DNA from: UBA1151 sp963579925
Lineage (GTDB): Bacteria; Chloroflexota; Dehalococcoidia; Lucifugimonadales; Lucifugimonadaceae
Assembly: GCA_963579925.1 (NCBI GenBank)
Contig: CAUZJA010000039.1
Location: forward strand, 1-16,531
Direction: 5' to 3'
Length of the DNA stretch: 16,531 nt
Shown here: in pieces, positions 7,541 through 14,230 of the stretch
Layout: every line of letters begins with the position of its first letter
How positions within the stretch are numbered: the stretch's first letter is position 1
Position numbers and translations under genes: made by a program
The notes under the pieces: model-generated
What the model saw: the letters and a program-made list of their open reading frames with translations, nothing else
Databases searched by the model: none
Told to the model about the DNA's origin: nothing

Positions 7541-8734
7541 ATGACCTCAGAGACTCAACAGCAATCATTCACCGTTACCCAGGTCAACGACTACATCAAG
7601 GCGTTTCTGGATGCCGATCCAAACCTCGCCGACATGTGGATTTCGGCTGAGGTAAGCAGGGCTACCACTGCTGGATCTGGTCATAGCTATTTCACGCTGC
7701 GGGACGACAAGTCAGCCATCAGTTGCGTGATGTTTCGCGGCGGCAGAGGCGCTGAGTTCCTGAACGACGGAGCACAACTTCTCGTCCACGGCCGCATCTC
7801 GTTCTATCAGGCTCGCGGCGACCTTCAGTTCTACGTCGACACGGTTCGGCCAGATGGGGTCGGTGCGCTCCAGGCAGCCTACGAGAAGCTCAAAGAGCAA
7901 CTCGCCAAAGAAGGCCTGTTCGACGTCGATCGCAAACGTCCACTACCCCGCTTCCCGCAACGCATCGGCGTAGTCACGTCCCCCACCGGCGCAGTCATCC
8001 AGGACATCATCAATGTCCTCTCACGCCGATATCCGCTGACCGAAGTCGTGGTCGCACCCACGCAGGTCCAGGGCAACACGGCGGCTCCACTTATCGTGGA
8101 CGCCATCGAACAAGCTGATGCAGTCGACGATATCGACGTGATCATCGTGGCTCGTGGTGGCGGCTCCCTCGAAGACCTGTGGGCCTTCAACGAGGAGTCC
8201 GTAGCGCGGGCAATCTTCGCCACCAAAAAGCCGGTAATCAGCGCGGTTGGTCACGAGACTGATACCACCATCGCTGACTATGTTGCTGACGTCCGCGCCC
8301 CAACGCCATCGGCAGCGGCAGAGATCGTTGCGCCTGATCGCCGAGAGCTGGCTATGGTGGTCGCCAGCTACTCAGAAGCCCTCATCGACAGCGTCCAGTA
8401 TCTTGTTGACGAGCGCAAACGCGGTGTGTCACTGGCCGTAGACCGTCTCTCTGCAATGGCACCCGACACGAAACATCAGCGCCAGCAGATCGACGATCTT
8501 CTCAGACTGGCAAAGGCGGCCATCAACCATAGCGTTGAGGTAAACGTTGAGCGGGTCAACGGTTTGCAGAATCAGCTCAAAGCGTTGGGTCCGATCGAGA
8601 TACTGAACCGGGGATACTCCATCGTCAGATCATCGGAATCTGGCAGCGTGATTGGGTCGATCGCAGACGCCAAGTCAGGCGATCGCCTCAGCATCACCGT
8701 GACTGACGGTGAGATAGAAGCCGACACCGTTTAG
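7541..8734 (+). CDS. xseA: Exodeoxyribonuclease VII large subunit
   Basis: A 397-residue XseA, the catalytic subunit of exonuclease VII, which degrades single-stranded DNA from both ends to oligonucleotides. Residues ~8-105 form the N-terminal OB-fold (SFTVTQVNDYIKAFLDADPNLADMWISAEVS, then YFTLRDDKSAISCVMFRG). The catalytic domain shows the signatures GVVTSPTGAVIQDIINVLSRRYP, VIIVARGGGSLEDLWAFNEE and ISAVGHETDTTIADYVADVRAPTPSAAAE. Residues ~275-350 are the helical segment that binds XseB, followed by the C-terminal GYSIVRS...GD beta segment. Length is in the normal range (E. coli XseA is about 456), shortened mainly in the helical part. The partner gene xseB follows after 79 nt instead of overlapping, as it does in many genomes. 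The start is ATG; translation may be leaderless. Confidence 0.96.
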   Translation: MTSETQQQSFTVTQVNDYIKAFLDADPNLADMWISAEVSRATTAGSGHSYFTLRDDKSAISCVMFRGGRGAEFLNDGAQLLVHGRISFYQARGDLQFYVDTVRPDGVGALQAAYEKLKEQLAKEGLFDVDRKRPLPRFPQRIGVVTSPTGAVIQDIINVLSRRYPLTEVVVAPTQVQGNTAAPLIVDAIEQADAVDDIDVIIVARGGGSLEDLWAFNEESVARAIFATKKPVISAVGHETDTTIADYVADVRAPTPSAAAEIVAPDRRELAMVVASYSEALIDSVQYLVDERKRGVSLAVDRLSAMAPDTKHQRQQIDDLLRLAKAAINHSVEVNVERVNGLQNQLKALGPIEILNRGYSIVRSSESGSVIGSIADAKSGDRLSITVTDGEIEADTV

Positions 8735-8772
8735 GTGAGAACACCCCTCGTCAGCACTGGGCAACCCATGAG

Positions 8773-8778
8773 TAAAAT
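8773..8778 (+). promoter_or_regulatory. Candidate -10 box for xseB
   Basis: TAAAAT lies 35 nt before the xseB ATG, within the 79-nt xseA-xseB gap. No good -35 hexamer is present at 16-18 nt. It would give xseB and the downstream formyltransferase-like gene their own promoter. Confidence 0.35.
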
Positions 8779-8813
8779 AATCACAGACAACAGTACGTTG
8801 AGTTAGGCAGACA

Positions 8814-9092
8814 ATGACCGAGCATTCGGACAGCACTGAGTCAAAACCACACGCTAAATCCAAGAATAACTCATTTGAAAGCGCCTTCGAACGGCTTGAA
8901 CAGAGCGTTCGGAAGCTTGAAGCTGGCCAACTTTCTCTAGCTGAGTCAACTGACCTCTTTGAGGAGGGCATGAAGCTGGCAAAGCTCTGCAATGAGTTGC
9001 TCTCCACAACGGAACTCCGCGTGAGCCGCCTCCAGACCGCGTTCGCAGAACAGATGCGGCTGGTTGATGATGACTTTGAGCCGGAGGACTAA
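8814..9092 (+). CDS. xseB: Exodeoxyribonuclease VII small subunit
   Basis: A 92-residue XseB. After a polar ~20-residue N-terminus, the diagnostic helical hairpin reads SFESAFERLEQSVRKLEAG, then LSLAESTDLFEEGMKLAKLCNELL. XseB coats the long helical arm of XseA and is needed for exonuclease VII function; several copies bind each XseA. The ATG has only a weak AGG 6 nt upstream. The C-terminus is acidic (DDDFEPED). The downstream formyltransferase-like gene begins 2 nt after the xseB stop, so its translation is probably coupled to xseB. Confidence 0.95.
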   Translation: MTEHSDSTESKPHAKSKNNSFESAFERLEQSVRKLEAGQLSLAESTDLFEEGMKLAKLCNELLSTTELRVSRLQTAFAEQMRLVDDDFEPED

Positions 9093-9094
9093 GC

Positions 9095-10195
9095 GTGGGA
9101 GGCCCCAGAAGACGTAGGCAGCACGATGGGGCAAGGCCACCGGGGAGACCGGCACGCCCCGGTCTGACCACACGACCCGGACAGGGTCGTGTGGTCAGAC
9201 GCGTCTCTCGACCTGCTCAGGCAAAACCCGTTCAAGGAAGGCCTGCTCAAGCAAGACCGGCGCAGGGCCGGCCTGCACAGTCTGGAGCGCCCCAACAGGC
9301 TGCAACGCCTACCGCAAGCGGATTGCGTCGTCGACCCGGGGTAACTCGGCTGGCTGGTGAAGCGCCACGTACCGATGAGATATCTCAACTCGATCCCAAC
9401 CAGGTCGAGCCGCTGACCGTTGGATGGTTCTCATCTGGGGGTGGCGAAGGCTCAATGGGCATGCTTGAAGCTGCTGTTGATGCAATTGAACTTGGCGATC
9501 TGAACGCTAGAATCGAGTTCCTGTTCTGCAACCGTGATCGTGGGCAACGAATCGCGACAGATAAATTCCTGGACTATGCTGCCGCCCACGCCATTGAGGT
9601 AAGAACCGTGTCCTCATATGAGTTCCGGAAAGCACGCAGTTTGGTCCCATGGGAAGAACTTCGTGAGATGTTTGATGAGGAGGCGATGAAGAAGCTCGCC
9701 GGATTCGACCCCAAGATCACGATTGCCGCTGGCTACATGCTTATAGCCCCGCTGCTGTGCGAGCGATTCAAGATGATTAATGTTCACCCCGCCTTGCCCG
9801 GCGGCCCAATTGGCACGTGGCAAGAAGTGACGTGGGAACTTATCGACCGCAAAGACAAAGAGTCTGGCGTGATGACAAACATCGCGACCAAAGAGGTGGA
9901 CGCAGGTCCAGTGCTCAGCTACTGCCGCTACCCAGTCGTTGGTGGTGAACTGGACTGGATGTGGTTCAGAGCACGGGAAGAAGCTGCAGCATCGATAAAA
10001 GAGCGGGAAGGCGAGCGCAATCCGCTCTTCATGGCACTCCGTGAATTAGGTCTGCCCCGCGAGCGTCCACTACTTGTTGAGACGCTGAAGGCGATCATAA
10101 GCGGCGAGATAAATCTAAACAATCCCGCGGTTACGGGCCCTATTGATCTCACAATGCCAGTAGAGATGGCACTGGCCCCCGATGATGACGTCTAG
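9095..10195 (+). CDS. Formyltransferase-fold protein (PurN/Fmt-like) with a basic low-complexity N-terminal extension
   Basis: A 366-residue protein in two parts. Residues ~1-105 are highly basic and low in complexity (R, P, G, Q, A), with GGPRRRR at the start and five tandem pentapeptides of the form RPAQx at residues 39-63. Residues ~106-330 form a formyltransferase domain: VGWFSSGGGEGS corresponds to the PurN N-terminal loop, and the catalytic Asn-His-Asp set is present as N229 and H231 (INVHPAL) and D269 (EVDAGPVL). Known members transfer a formyl group from 10-formyltetrahydrofolate to glycinamide ribonucleotide, Met-tRNA or sugar amines. The loop after HPAL is PGGPIGTWQEVTWEL, unlike the LLPAFxG of true PurN, so the acceptor is uncertain. 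The GTG start lies 2 nt after the xseB stop. GTG at 9191 or TTG at 9323 are alternative starts that would remove part or most of the extension. Confidence 0.75.
   Translation: MGGPRRRRQHDGARPPGRPARPGLTTRPGQGRVVRRVSRPAQAKPVQGRPAQARPAQGRPAQSGAPQQAATPTASGLRRRPGVTRLAGEAPRTDEISQLDPNQVEPLTVGWFSSGGGEGSMGMLEAAVDAIELGDLNARIEFLFCNRDRGQRIATDKFLDYAAAHAIEVRTVSSYEFRKARSLVPWEELREMFDEEAMKKLAGFDPKITIAAGYMLIAPLLCERFKMINVHPALPGGPIGTWQEVTWELIDRKDKESGVMTNIATKEVDAGPVLSYCRYPVVGGELDWMWFRAREEAAASIKEREGERNPLFMALRELGLPRERPLLVETLKAIISGEINLNNPAVTGPIDLTMPVEMALAPDDDV
9162..9200 (+). repeat. Perfect 17-bp inverted repeat (hairpin) inside the N-terminal extension
   Basis: GTCTGACCACACGACCC (9162-9178) and its exact reverse complement (9184-9200) are separated by the 5-nt loop GGACA. 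If transcribed, this forms a very stable RNA hairpin 67 nt after the GTG start. No U-tract follows, so it is not a classical terminator. In frame it encodes about LTTRPGQGRVVR. Confidence 0.9.
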
Positions 10196-10240
10196 GCATC
10201 CGACCTCGTGACCAAATTAGTCAGAAAAGCCTGATTCCGA

Positions 10241-11077
10241 CTACCACATCACCCCGCCACCGGTGTTGATGTCCTGCCCAGTCATGCTGGATGAATCATC
10301 AGAGGCCAGGAACAAAGCCAGCGATGCGGCGTCTTCTGAGCCTGAACTCTTATCAGAGAACCCTTCATCGGCAAGCCAACGGCCAGCCAGTACGGCTTTT
10401 TCATTGTGTTGCCGCTCCTTGAACTGTGTACGGAACTCTTCCTCGTCAAAGGGCTTATTCAGATACGCCGCTCTTTCTCGAACAAGCTCCATGCTTCGCT
10501 CCTCATGTTGTCCGGGACAGATCGCGTTGACGTTGATGTTGTACTGGCCAACATCCGCAGCCAGCGTTCGTGTAAACCCGATCACACCCATCTTCGAGGT
10601 CGCATAGGGTGCTCGATGAGAAAGCGGCTGCTTGCCGGTTGGTGAGCTGAAATTGATTATCTTGCCGTACCGCTTCTCAGTCATCACGGGTAGTACTGCC
10701 CTGCTGCACAGGAAGAGCGAATCAAGGTTCACGTCAAGCGTCTGCTTCCACTCAGCCAGACTCATATCCCACACGTCTTTGGTTGGTCCTGCGATGCCAA
10801 CGACATTGGCCAGTATGTCGACCGTCCCGAACTGCCGCAGCGTCTCTTCCACCATCGCGTTGACCTGATCCTCATTAGAGACATCGGTCTGAAAGCAGAT
10901 CACCTGTCCGCCGGCATCCCTGATCTTGGAGCCGACCTGCTCTTCCAGCACCTCAACCGGAACGACGTCGCAGATTGAAACGGCGGCGCCCTCTGCTGCA
11001 AATAGCCTGGCAACGGCTTCACTGTGCCCGCGAGCGGCACCGGTGACGATGGCCACTTTTCCATCCAATTTCCCCAT
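10241..11077 (-). CDS. SDR-family NAD(P)-dependent oxidoreductase
   Basis: A 278-residue classical-type short-chain dehydrogenase. The N-terminal Rossmann motif reads TGAARGHS, a variant of TGxxxGxG with Ser in place of the last Gly. D38 in ICDV ends the second strand, which favours NAD(H) by family rules. The NNAG motif reads NVVG. The catalytic residues are the Ser pair S144/S145 (NFSSPTG), Y158 and K162 (YATSK). The C-terminal GQDINTGGGVMW is the usual SDR ending. A ~45-residue insertion-like segment (QHEERSMELVRERAAYLNKPFDEEEF) after ICPG probably forms the substrate lid. The substrate is unknown, likely a secondary alcohol of a sugar or polyol given its neighbours. The ATG has GGGAG 11 nt upstream. 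It diverges from the isomerase gene at 11311 and converges on the formyltransferase-like gene with a 45-nt gap. Confidence 0.88.
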   Translation of the reverse strand: MGKLDGKVAIVTGAARGHSEAVARLFAAEGAAVSICDVVPVEVLEEQVGSKIRDAGGQVICFQTDVSNEDQVNAMVEETLRQFGTVDILANVVGIAGPTKDVWDMSLAEWKQTLDVNLDSLFLCSRAVLPVMTEKRYGKIINFSSPTGKQPLSHRAPYATSKMGVIGFTRTLAADVGQYNINVNAICPGQHEERSMELVRERAAYLNKPFDEEEFRTQFKERQHNEKAVLAGRWLADEGFSDKSSGSEDAASLALFLASDDSSSMTGQDINTGGGVMW

Positions 11078-11135
11078 GAAGAATTGCGCTCCCTATAGCT
11101 TTCTGCATCTCAACAAAATCAACTGCTGTGCGACT

Positions 11136-11158
11136 GTTGCACCATACGTCTCTGCAAC
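11136..11158. promoter_or_regulatory. Inverted repeat in the divergent intergenic region
   Basis: GTTGCA and TGCAAC are exact reverse complements separated by 11 nt. Arm length and spacing suit a dimeric regulator. A second inverted repeat, ACAGGC-N7-GCCTGT, lies at 11193-11211. The region (11078-11310) holds no ORF that looks real. Confidence 0.35.
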
Positions 11159-11278
11159 GTGCGGGCATGGTACACAACCTCTCTCAGGGTCAACAGGCAT
11201 GACAAGCCTGTGGAAGACTCCTTGTGTAGCTTGGATGCCCGCCGCTTGGCCATGAGATATCGCGATCCCCCTGATCTC

Positions 11279-11295
11279 TACGAGCCTCGTATACC
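11279..11295 (+). promoter_or_regulatory. Operator-like palindrome overlapping a candidate -10 box
   Basis: TACGAGCCTCGTA (11279-11291) is a 6+1+6 palindrome. It overlaps TATACC (11290-11295), a possible -10 box 15 nt before the ATG of the isomerase gene. A regulator bound here would block that promoter. No Shine-Dalgarno sequence is seen before the ATG, so the leader would be very short. Confidence 0.3.
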
Positions 11296-11310
11296 ATGGC
11301 GTGACTCACT

Positions 11311-12225
11311 ATGAAATATTGCTATGCACCACGACGACAGGCCGCGTTTCCGGATGTTTATGAAACGTGGACAGCCACACCTGAACAACACACAGACGCG
11401 TTCCTGAAGCGCGTCGCAGCCACGGGATATGACGGCCTTGAAATTGGGGCTGTAACGTTTGACGCTGCAGATTCAGACTCCGCCGTGGTCGATTTTGCCG
11501 ACCGATTGCGAGAGCTAGGCGCCCCATGCGTTGTTGTCCGTGCTGGTGGCTCGTTGCTGGAAGCCAAAACCGCCTCAATCAACCGCGATGTGCTTGATCG
11601 ATCACTGCACTACGCAAAGTTGGTTGGAGCGCGAGTGGTCACCGGAAACATGATGGCCCCACAGCGCCACTACCGCATGGGCGGTGATCCGTGGGGACGG
11701 CCAGTGGCGCAGGATGCCAGCCGCGGCACCCGAACTCTTCTCTTCGAACGCCTGGCCGAAGACTTGCGAATTGCATCAGATGCAGCGGCTACGGATGGCA
11801 TCACAGTATCCCTCGAACTGCACCAGCAATCGCCAGTAGATAACTCGTGGTCAGCCAAGTTGATTAGTGACCTCGTTGCCCGCACCAATTTCGGCATCAA
11901 CGCTGATCTCGGCAACATCCTGTGGAACTACGATGAGCCGGAAGAGACGATCGAAGCAGCGGTCGATGTCATCGGACCTATCTCGGTCTACTGGCACTGC
12001 AAGAACGTTGTACGGGTCAACCATCCGGAAAACCAGCGAACTGTTGCCTGGAAAGTCTCGCTCGCACAAGGGGAGATGGACTACCGATACCTGATGTTAG
12101 CGATGGCCCGAAGCGGCTACAACGGCTACGTCGCAATTGAAGGTGGTCGAATCGGCGATCAGTGGCACATGGACACCACCAGCCTCGCCTATCTGAAGGA
12201 CCTTGAGCAAGAAATGGCAGGCTAA
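11311..12225 (+). CDS. Sugar phosphate isomerase/epimerase-like TIM-barrel protein
   Basis: A 304-residue protein of the xylose isomerase-like TIM-barrel family (the AP endonuclease 2 fold that includes IolE, IolI, Hyi and tagatose epimerases). The expected metal ligands appear in order at strand ends: E169 (SLELHQ), D199 (NADLGN), H229 (YWHCKN) and E277 (AIEGG). GYDGLEIGA near residue 40 is the usual early strand. The final segment GYNGYVAIEGGR is characteristic. The reaction may be isomerisation, epimerisation or dehydration of a sugar or cyclitol derivative; the substrate cannot be told. It is transcribed away from the SDR at 10241-11077 and towards the hydrolase at 12229-14211, with only 3 nt between the two stop codons. 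The length and ATG start fit the family. Confidence 0.82.
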   Translation: MKYCYAPRRQAAFPDVYETWTATPEQHTDAFLKRVAATGYDGLEIGAVTFDAADSDSAVVDFADRLRELGAPCVVVRAGGSLLEAKTASINRDVLDRSLHYAKLVGARVVTGNMMAPQRHYRMGGDPWGRPVAQDASRGTRTLLFERLAEDLRIASDAAATDGITVSLELHQQSPVDNSWSAKLISDLVARTNFGINADLGNILWNYDEPEETIEAAVDVIGPISVYWHCKNVVRVNHPENQRTVAWKVSLAQGEMDYRYLMLAMARSGYNGYVAIEGGRIGDQWHMDTTSLAYLKDLEQEMAG

Positions 12226-12228
12226 CGG

Positions 12229-14211
12229 CTAGCGCGCCGGTATCGCCTCGTCAACCCTCATCACGTGGTCCCAACGTTCCGCCGCAATATCGACCATCAG
12301 CTCAAGATCTTCAGCAAGCGCGTAGCCACTGTGGATCAACGCCTCAGCCGCCGCTTGAATCTCCATCAGGTACGCATCTCGACTGAGATACCGCTCTTCG
12401 ATCGACCGTCGTGGATCACCTGAGTGATCGCGATCCTCGCCCGTCATCGGGAAGAAAATGCTCCAACCGGCCATCGGAATCTGCTGCTCCGGTGACCCTG
12501 TGTTGCCACCGCGCCGGTTCCACCCGGCATGCGTTGCCACAGGCACACTAACATCCGGCATTCTGATGCCCGCAACCTCGTTGCCGTCTTCATCCACTGC
12601 CGCAACGTAGTGCGTGTACGTCTCGCCTTCGACGGCAGGCCAGCGCCCTACTCCGCGATCACTATCTGGCCCCATATCCACAGTCCGCACGATGAACAGT
12701 CGATCCGGATCAGGGCCTTGCACACCTGGAATCTCACCAAGCGCATCTAGCGCAACCTTTGGGCGCACCGCAGTGCCATCATCAATACGGGGATGTGAGT
12801 TCGGTGGCGGCTCAACACCATCGACCACCCAGCGGTCCATGTTGATCAGAGATGCCCGCAGCAGCGGTGTGTAATCCATCACCCCCGACGGGTACGCCCC
12901 CTCACTCTTGTCGGCCGAACTCACGGTGATCTGTGGGAAGCTACCAGAGACGTGTTGCGCGCTCGCAAAGTGATAAATACGCGCCTCAGGCGCGCCAGGA
13001 ATATCCTTGCCCGTAGCGGGGTCGATGTGTGCGAATGAGGCATCACCACGCCAGTACTCAGCAGAGCTGTTCGTGTAGATGATCTTCGGCACGTCACCCT
13101 GACTGCGCAATCGATCAAACAGGCCACCAGTCGACTCTGTCAGTGGATCGTACGTCGCTTCGTCGGCGAACGGGAACTTGTGACCAAACGTCGGCATTGA
13201 CTGATCCGACGGCTGTCCAAACCGGAAGTTGAACTGCCCACGACGCGACCCCGCGATGTGCGGCAAGATTCCGTCGTATGCCGACTTTCCGTCCTCCCCA
13301 ACGTTCAGTCCCAGATGGATAAACTCCCGCAGCATGCGCCCGGTCTGGGATACGCCCCAGACATAAGACGCCGCAAAATTGCCAGGCGTCGGGTTACCCT
13401 CTGAAGGCGCCTTCAGGAACAGCGACACATCACGAACGGCCAGATGCCCCACGCCCACCACGGGAGCGTGGCTGGTGGTGTAAGTAACGTAGTAGTACTT
13501 GCCGGGCTCGAAACCGCCTGCAAGGTAGATGTACTCCGCATCCGCCTCCACACCGGAATTCGTCTCCTTACCAAACTGCCACTTGCCGCGTGGGACGACC
13601 TCATAAGGCCCGTCCTCCCACTCGCGCACCGTGAGTTCCGCTCCCGCCTCATCCAAATCGGCGGCGGGATGCGGCCGATGAATACGGTTTGCCAGAAGAA
13701 ACGTTGTCTGAAGCTCGTTTGGTCGGAACTCCACTATTGCCTGGCCCGACACCGGCCTATCGCCAGACATCGCCAGCGGTGCTTCAACACCCATCAGGAT
13801 ATCGCTGCGATACACATCGTGCTGACACCCAATCGACACAACGGTGAAGCCGTGCCGGAAAAGAAATCCATCACCCGGATGCACGTCACGCGCAGGATCC
13901 AACGGCGGACCGCCGTTGAAGTTGGCCACGATCCTCCGGCGTCCCCGGTTGGGCAGTTCGACGAGAAGACGTTGTGGTCCGGCAGCCGAATCTACCGGCT
14001 GGAGGATCGATAGATCAGCCTCAAACCGCACACGACCATCAGCATCGCGGGAAGCAAGCTCCAGATCGGTGATGAGTGCGTTTGCCGAATTACTCGGGTC
14101 AACCACAAACGTGGCAACTCCATCGATCTGCTCGTACGCGCCAACGTCCCCAAACACCTGACCGGCGGCGTAAGGCTTGCGATCATGGATATCGAAATCG
14201 ATTAGCGGCAT
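12229..14211 (-). CDS. Large alpha/beta-hydrolase domain protein
   Basis: A 660-residue protein that I recognise as the bacterial alpha/beta hydrolase domain family of about 450-700 residues, found in marine Chloroflexota and proteobacteria. It has no signal peptide or membrane segment. The probable nucleophile is S288 in the elbow GVSQTGRMLREF, and H420 in FASAQHVSG is the likely catalytic His. The N-terminus YEQIDGVATFVVDP and the motif VELPNRGRRR are family-like and form an extra beta-rich domain before the hydrolase core. By fold it is an esterase or related hydrolase; the substrate is unknown. The ATG is preceded by a good SD (GGAGGG, 7 nt). It follows the SDR gene by 19 nt and is the last gene of the minus-strand series. 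It has no room for its own terminator before the convergent isomerase. Confidence 0.78.
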   Translation of the reverse strand: MPLIDFDIHDRKPYAAGQVFGDVGAYEQIDGVATFVVDPSNSANALITDLELASRDADGRVRFEADLSILQPVDSAAGPQRLLVELPNRGRRRIVANFNGGPPLDPARDVHPGDGFLFRHGFTVVSIGCQHDVYRSDILMGVEAPLAMSGDRPVSGQAIVEFRPNELQTTFLLANRIHRPHPAADLDEAGAELTVREWEDGPYEVVPRGKWQFGKETNSGVEADAEYIYLAGGFEPGKYYYVTYTTSHAPVVGVGHLAVRDVSLFLKAPSEGNPTPGNFAASYVWGVSQTGRMLREFIHLGLNVGEDGKSAYDGILPHIAGSRRGQFNFRFGQPSDQSMPTFGHKFPFADEATYDPLTESTGGLFDRLRSQGDVPKIIYTNSSAEYWRGDASFAHIDPATGKDIPGAPEARIYHFASAQHVSGSFPQITVSSADKSEGAYPSGVMDYTPLLRASLINMDRWVVDGVEPPPNSHPRIDDGTAVRPKVALDALGEIPGVQGPDPDRLFIVRTVDMGPDSDRGVGRWPAVEGETYTHYVAAVDEDGNEVAGIRMPDVSVPVATHAGWNRRGGNTGSPEQQIPMAGWSIFFPMTGEDRDHSGDPRRSIEERYLSRDAYLMEIQAAAEALIHSGYALAEDLELMVDIAAERWDHVMRVDEAIPAR

Positions 14212-14230
14212 ATCAGCCCTCCAAAGGCGC

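Noticed and set aside
8755..8770. Small TGGG-CAA-CCCA hairpin in the xseA-xseB gap
   Set aside because: A 4-bp stem of this kind is expected by chance.
9089..9388. Open reading frame on the minus strand under the basic N-terminal extension
   Set aside because: It is rich in Arg, Ser and Leu with no recognisable fold and mirrors the GC-rich plus-strand codons; the plus-strand frame shows codon drift with conserved repeats.
10219..10242. AGTCAGAA / TTCCGACT inverted repeat between the convergent formyltransferase-like and SDR genes
   Set aside because: One mismatch, an 8-nt loop, low GC content and no U-tract on either side; too weak to call a terminator.
13444..14013. 189-codon plus-strand reading frame opposite the hydrolase gene
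   Set aside because: The hydrolase frame has family motifs and a good SD; this frame has neither and is an antisense shadow.
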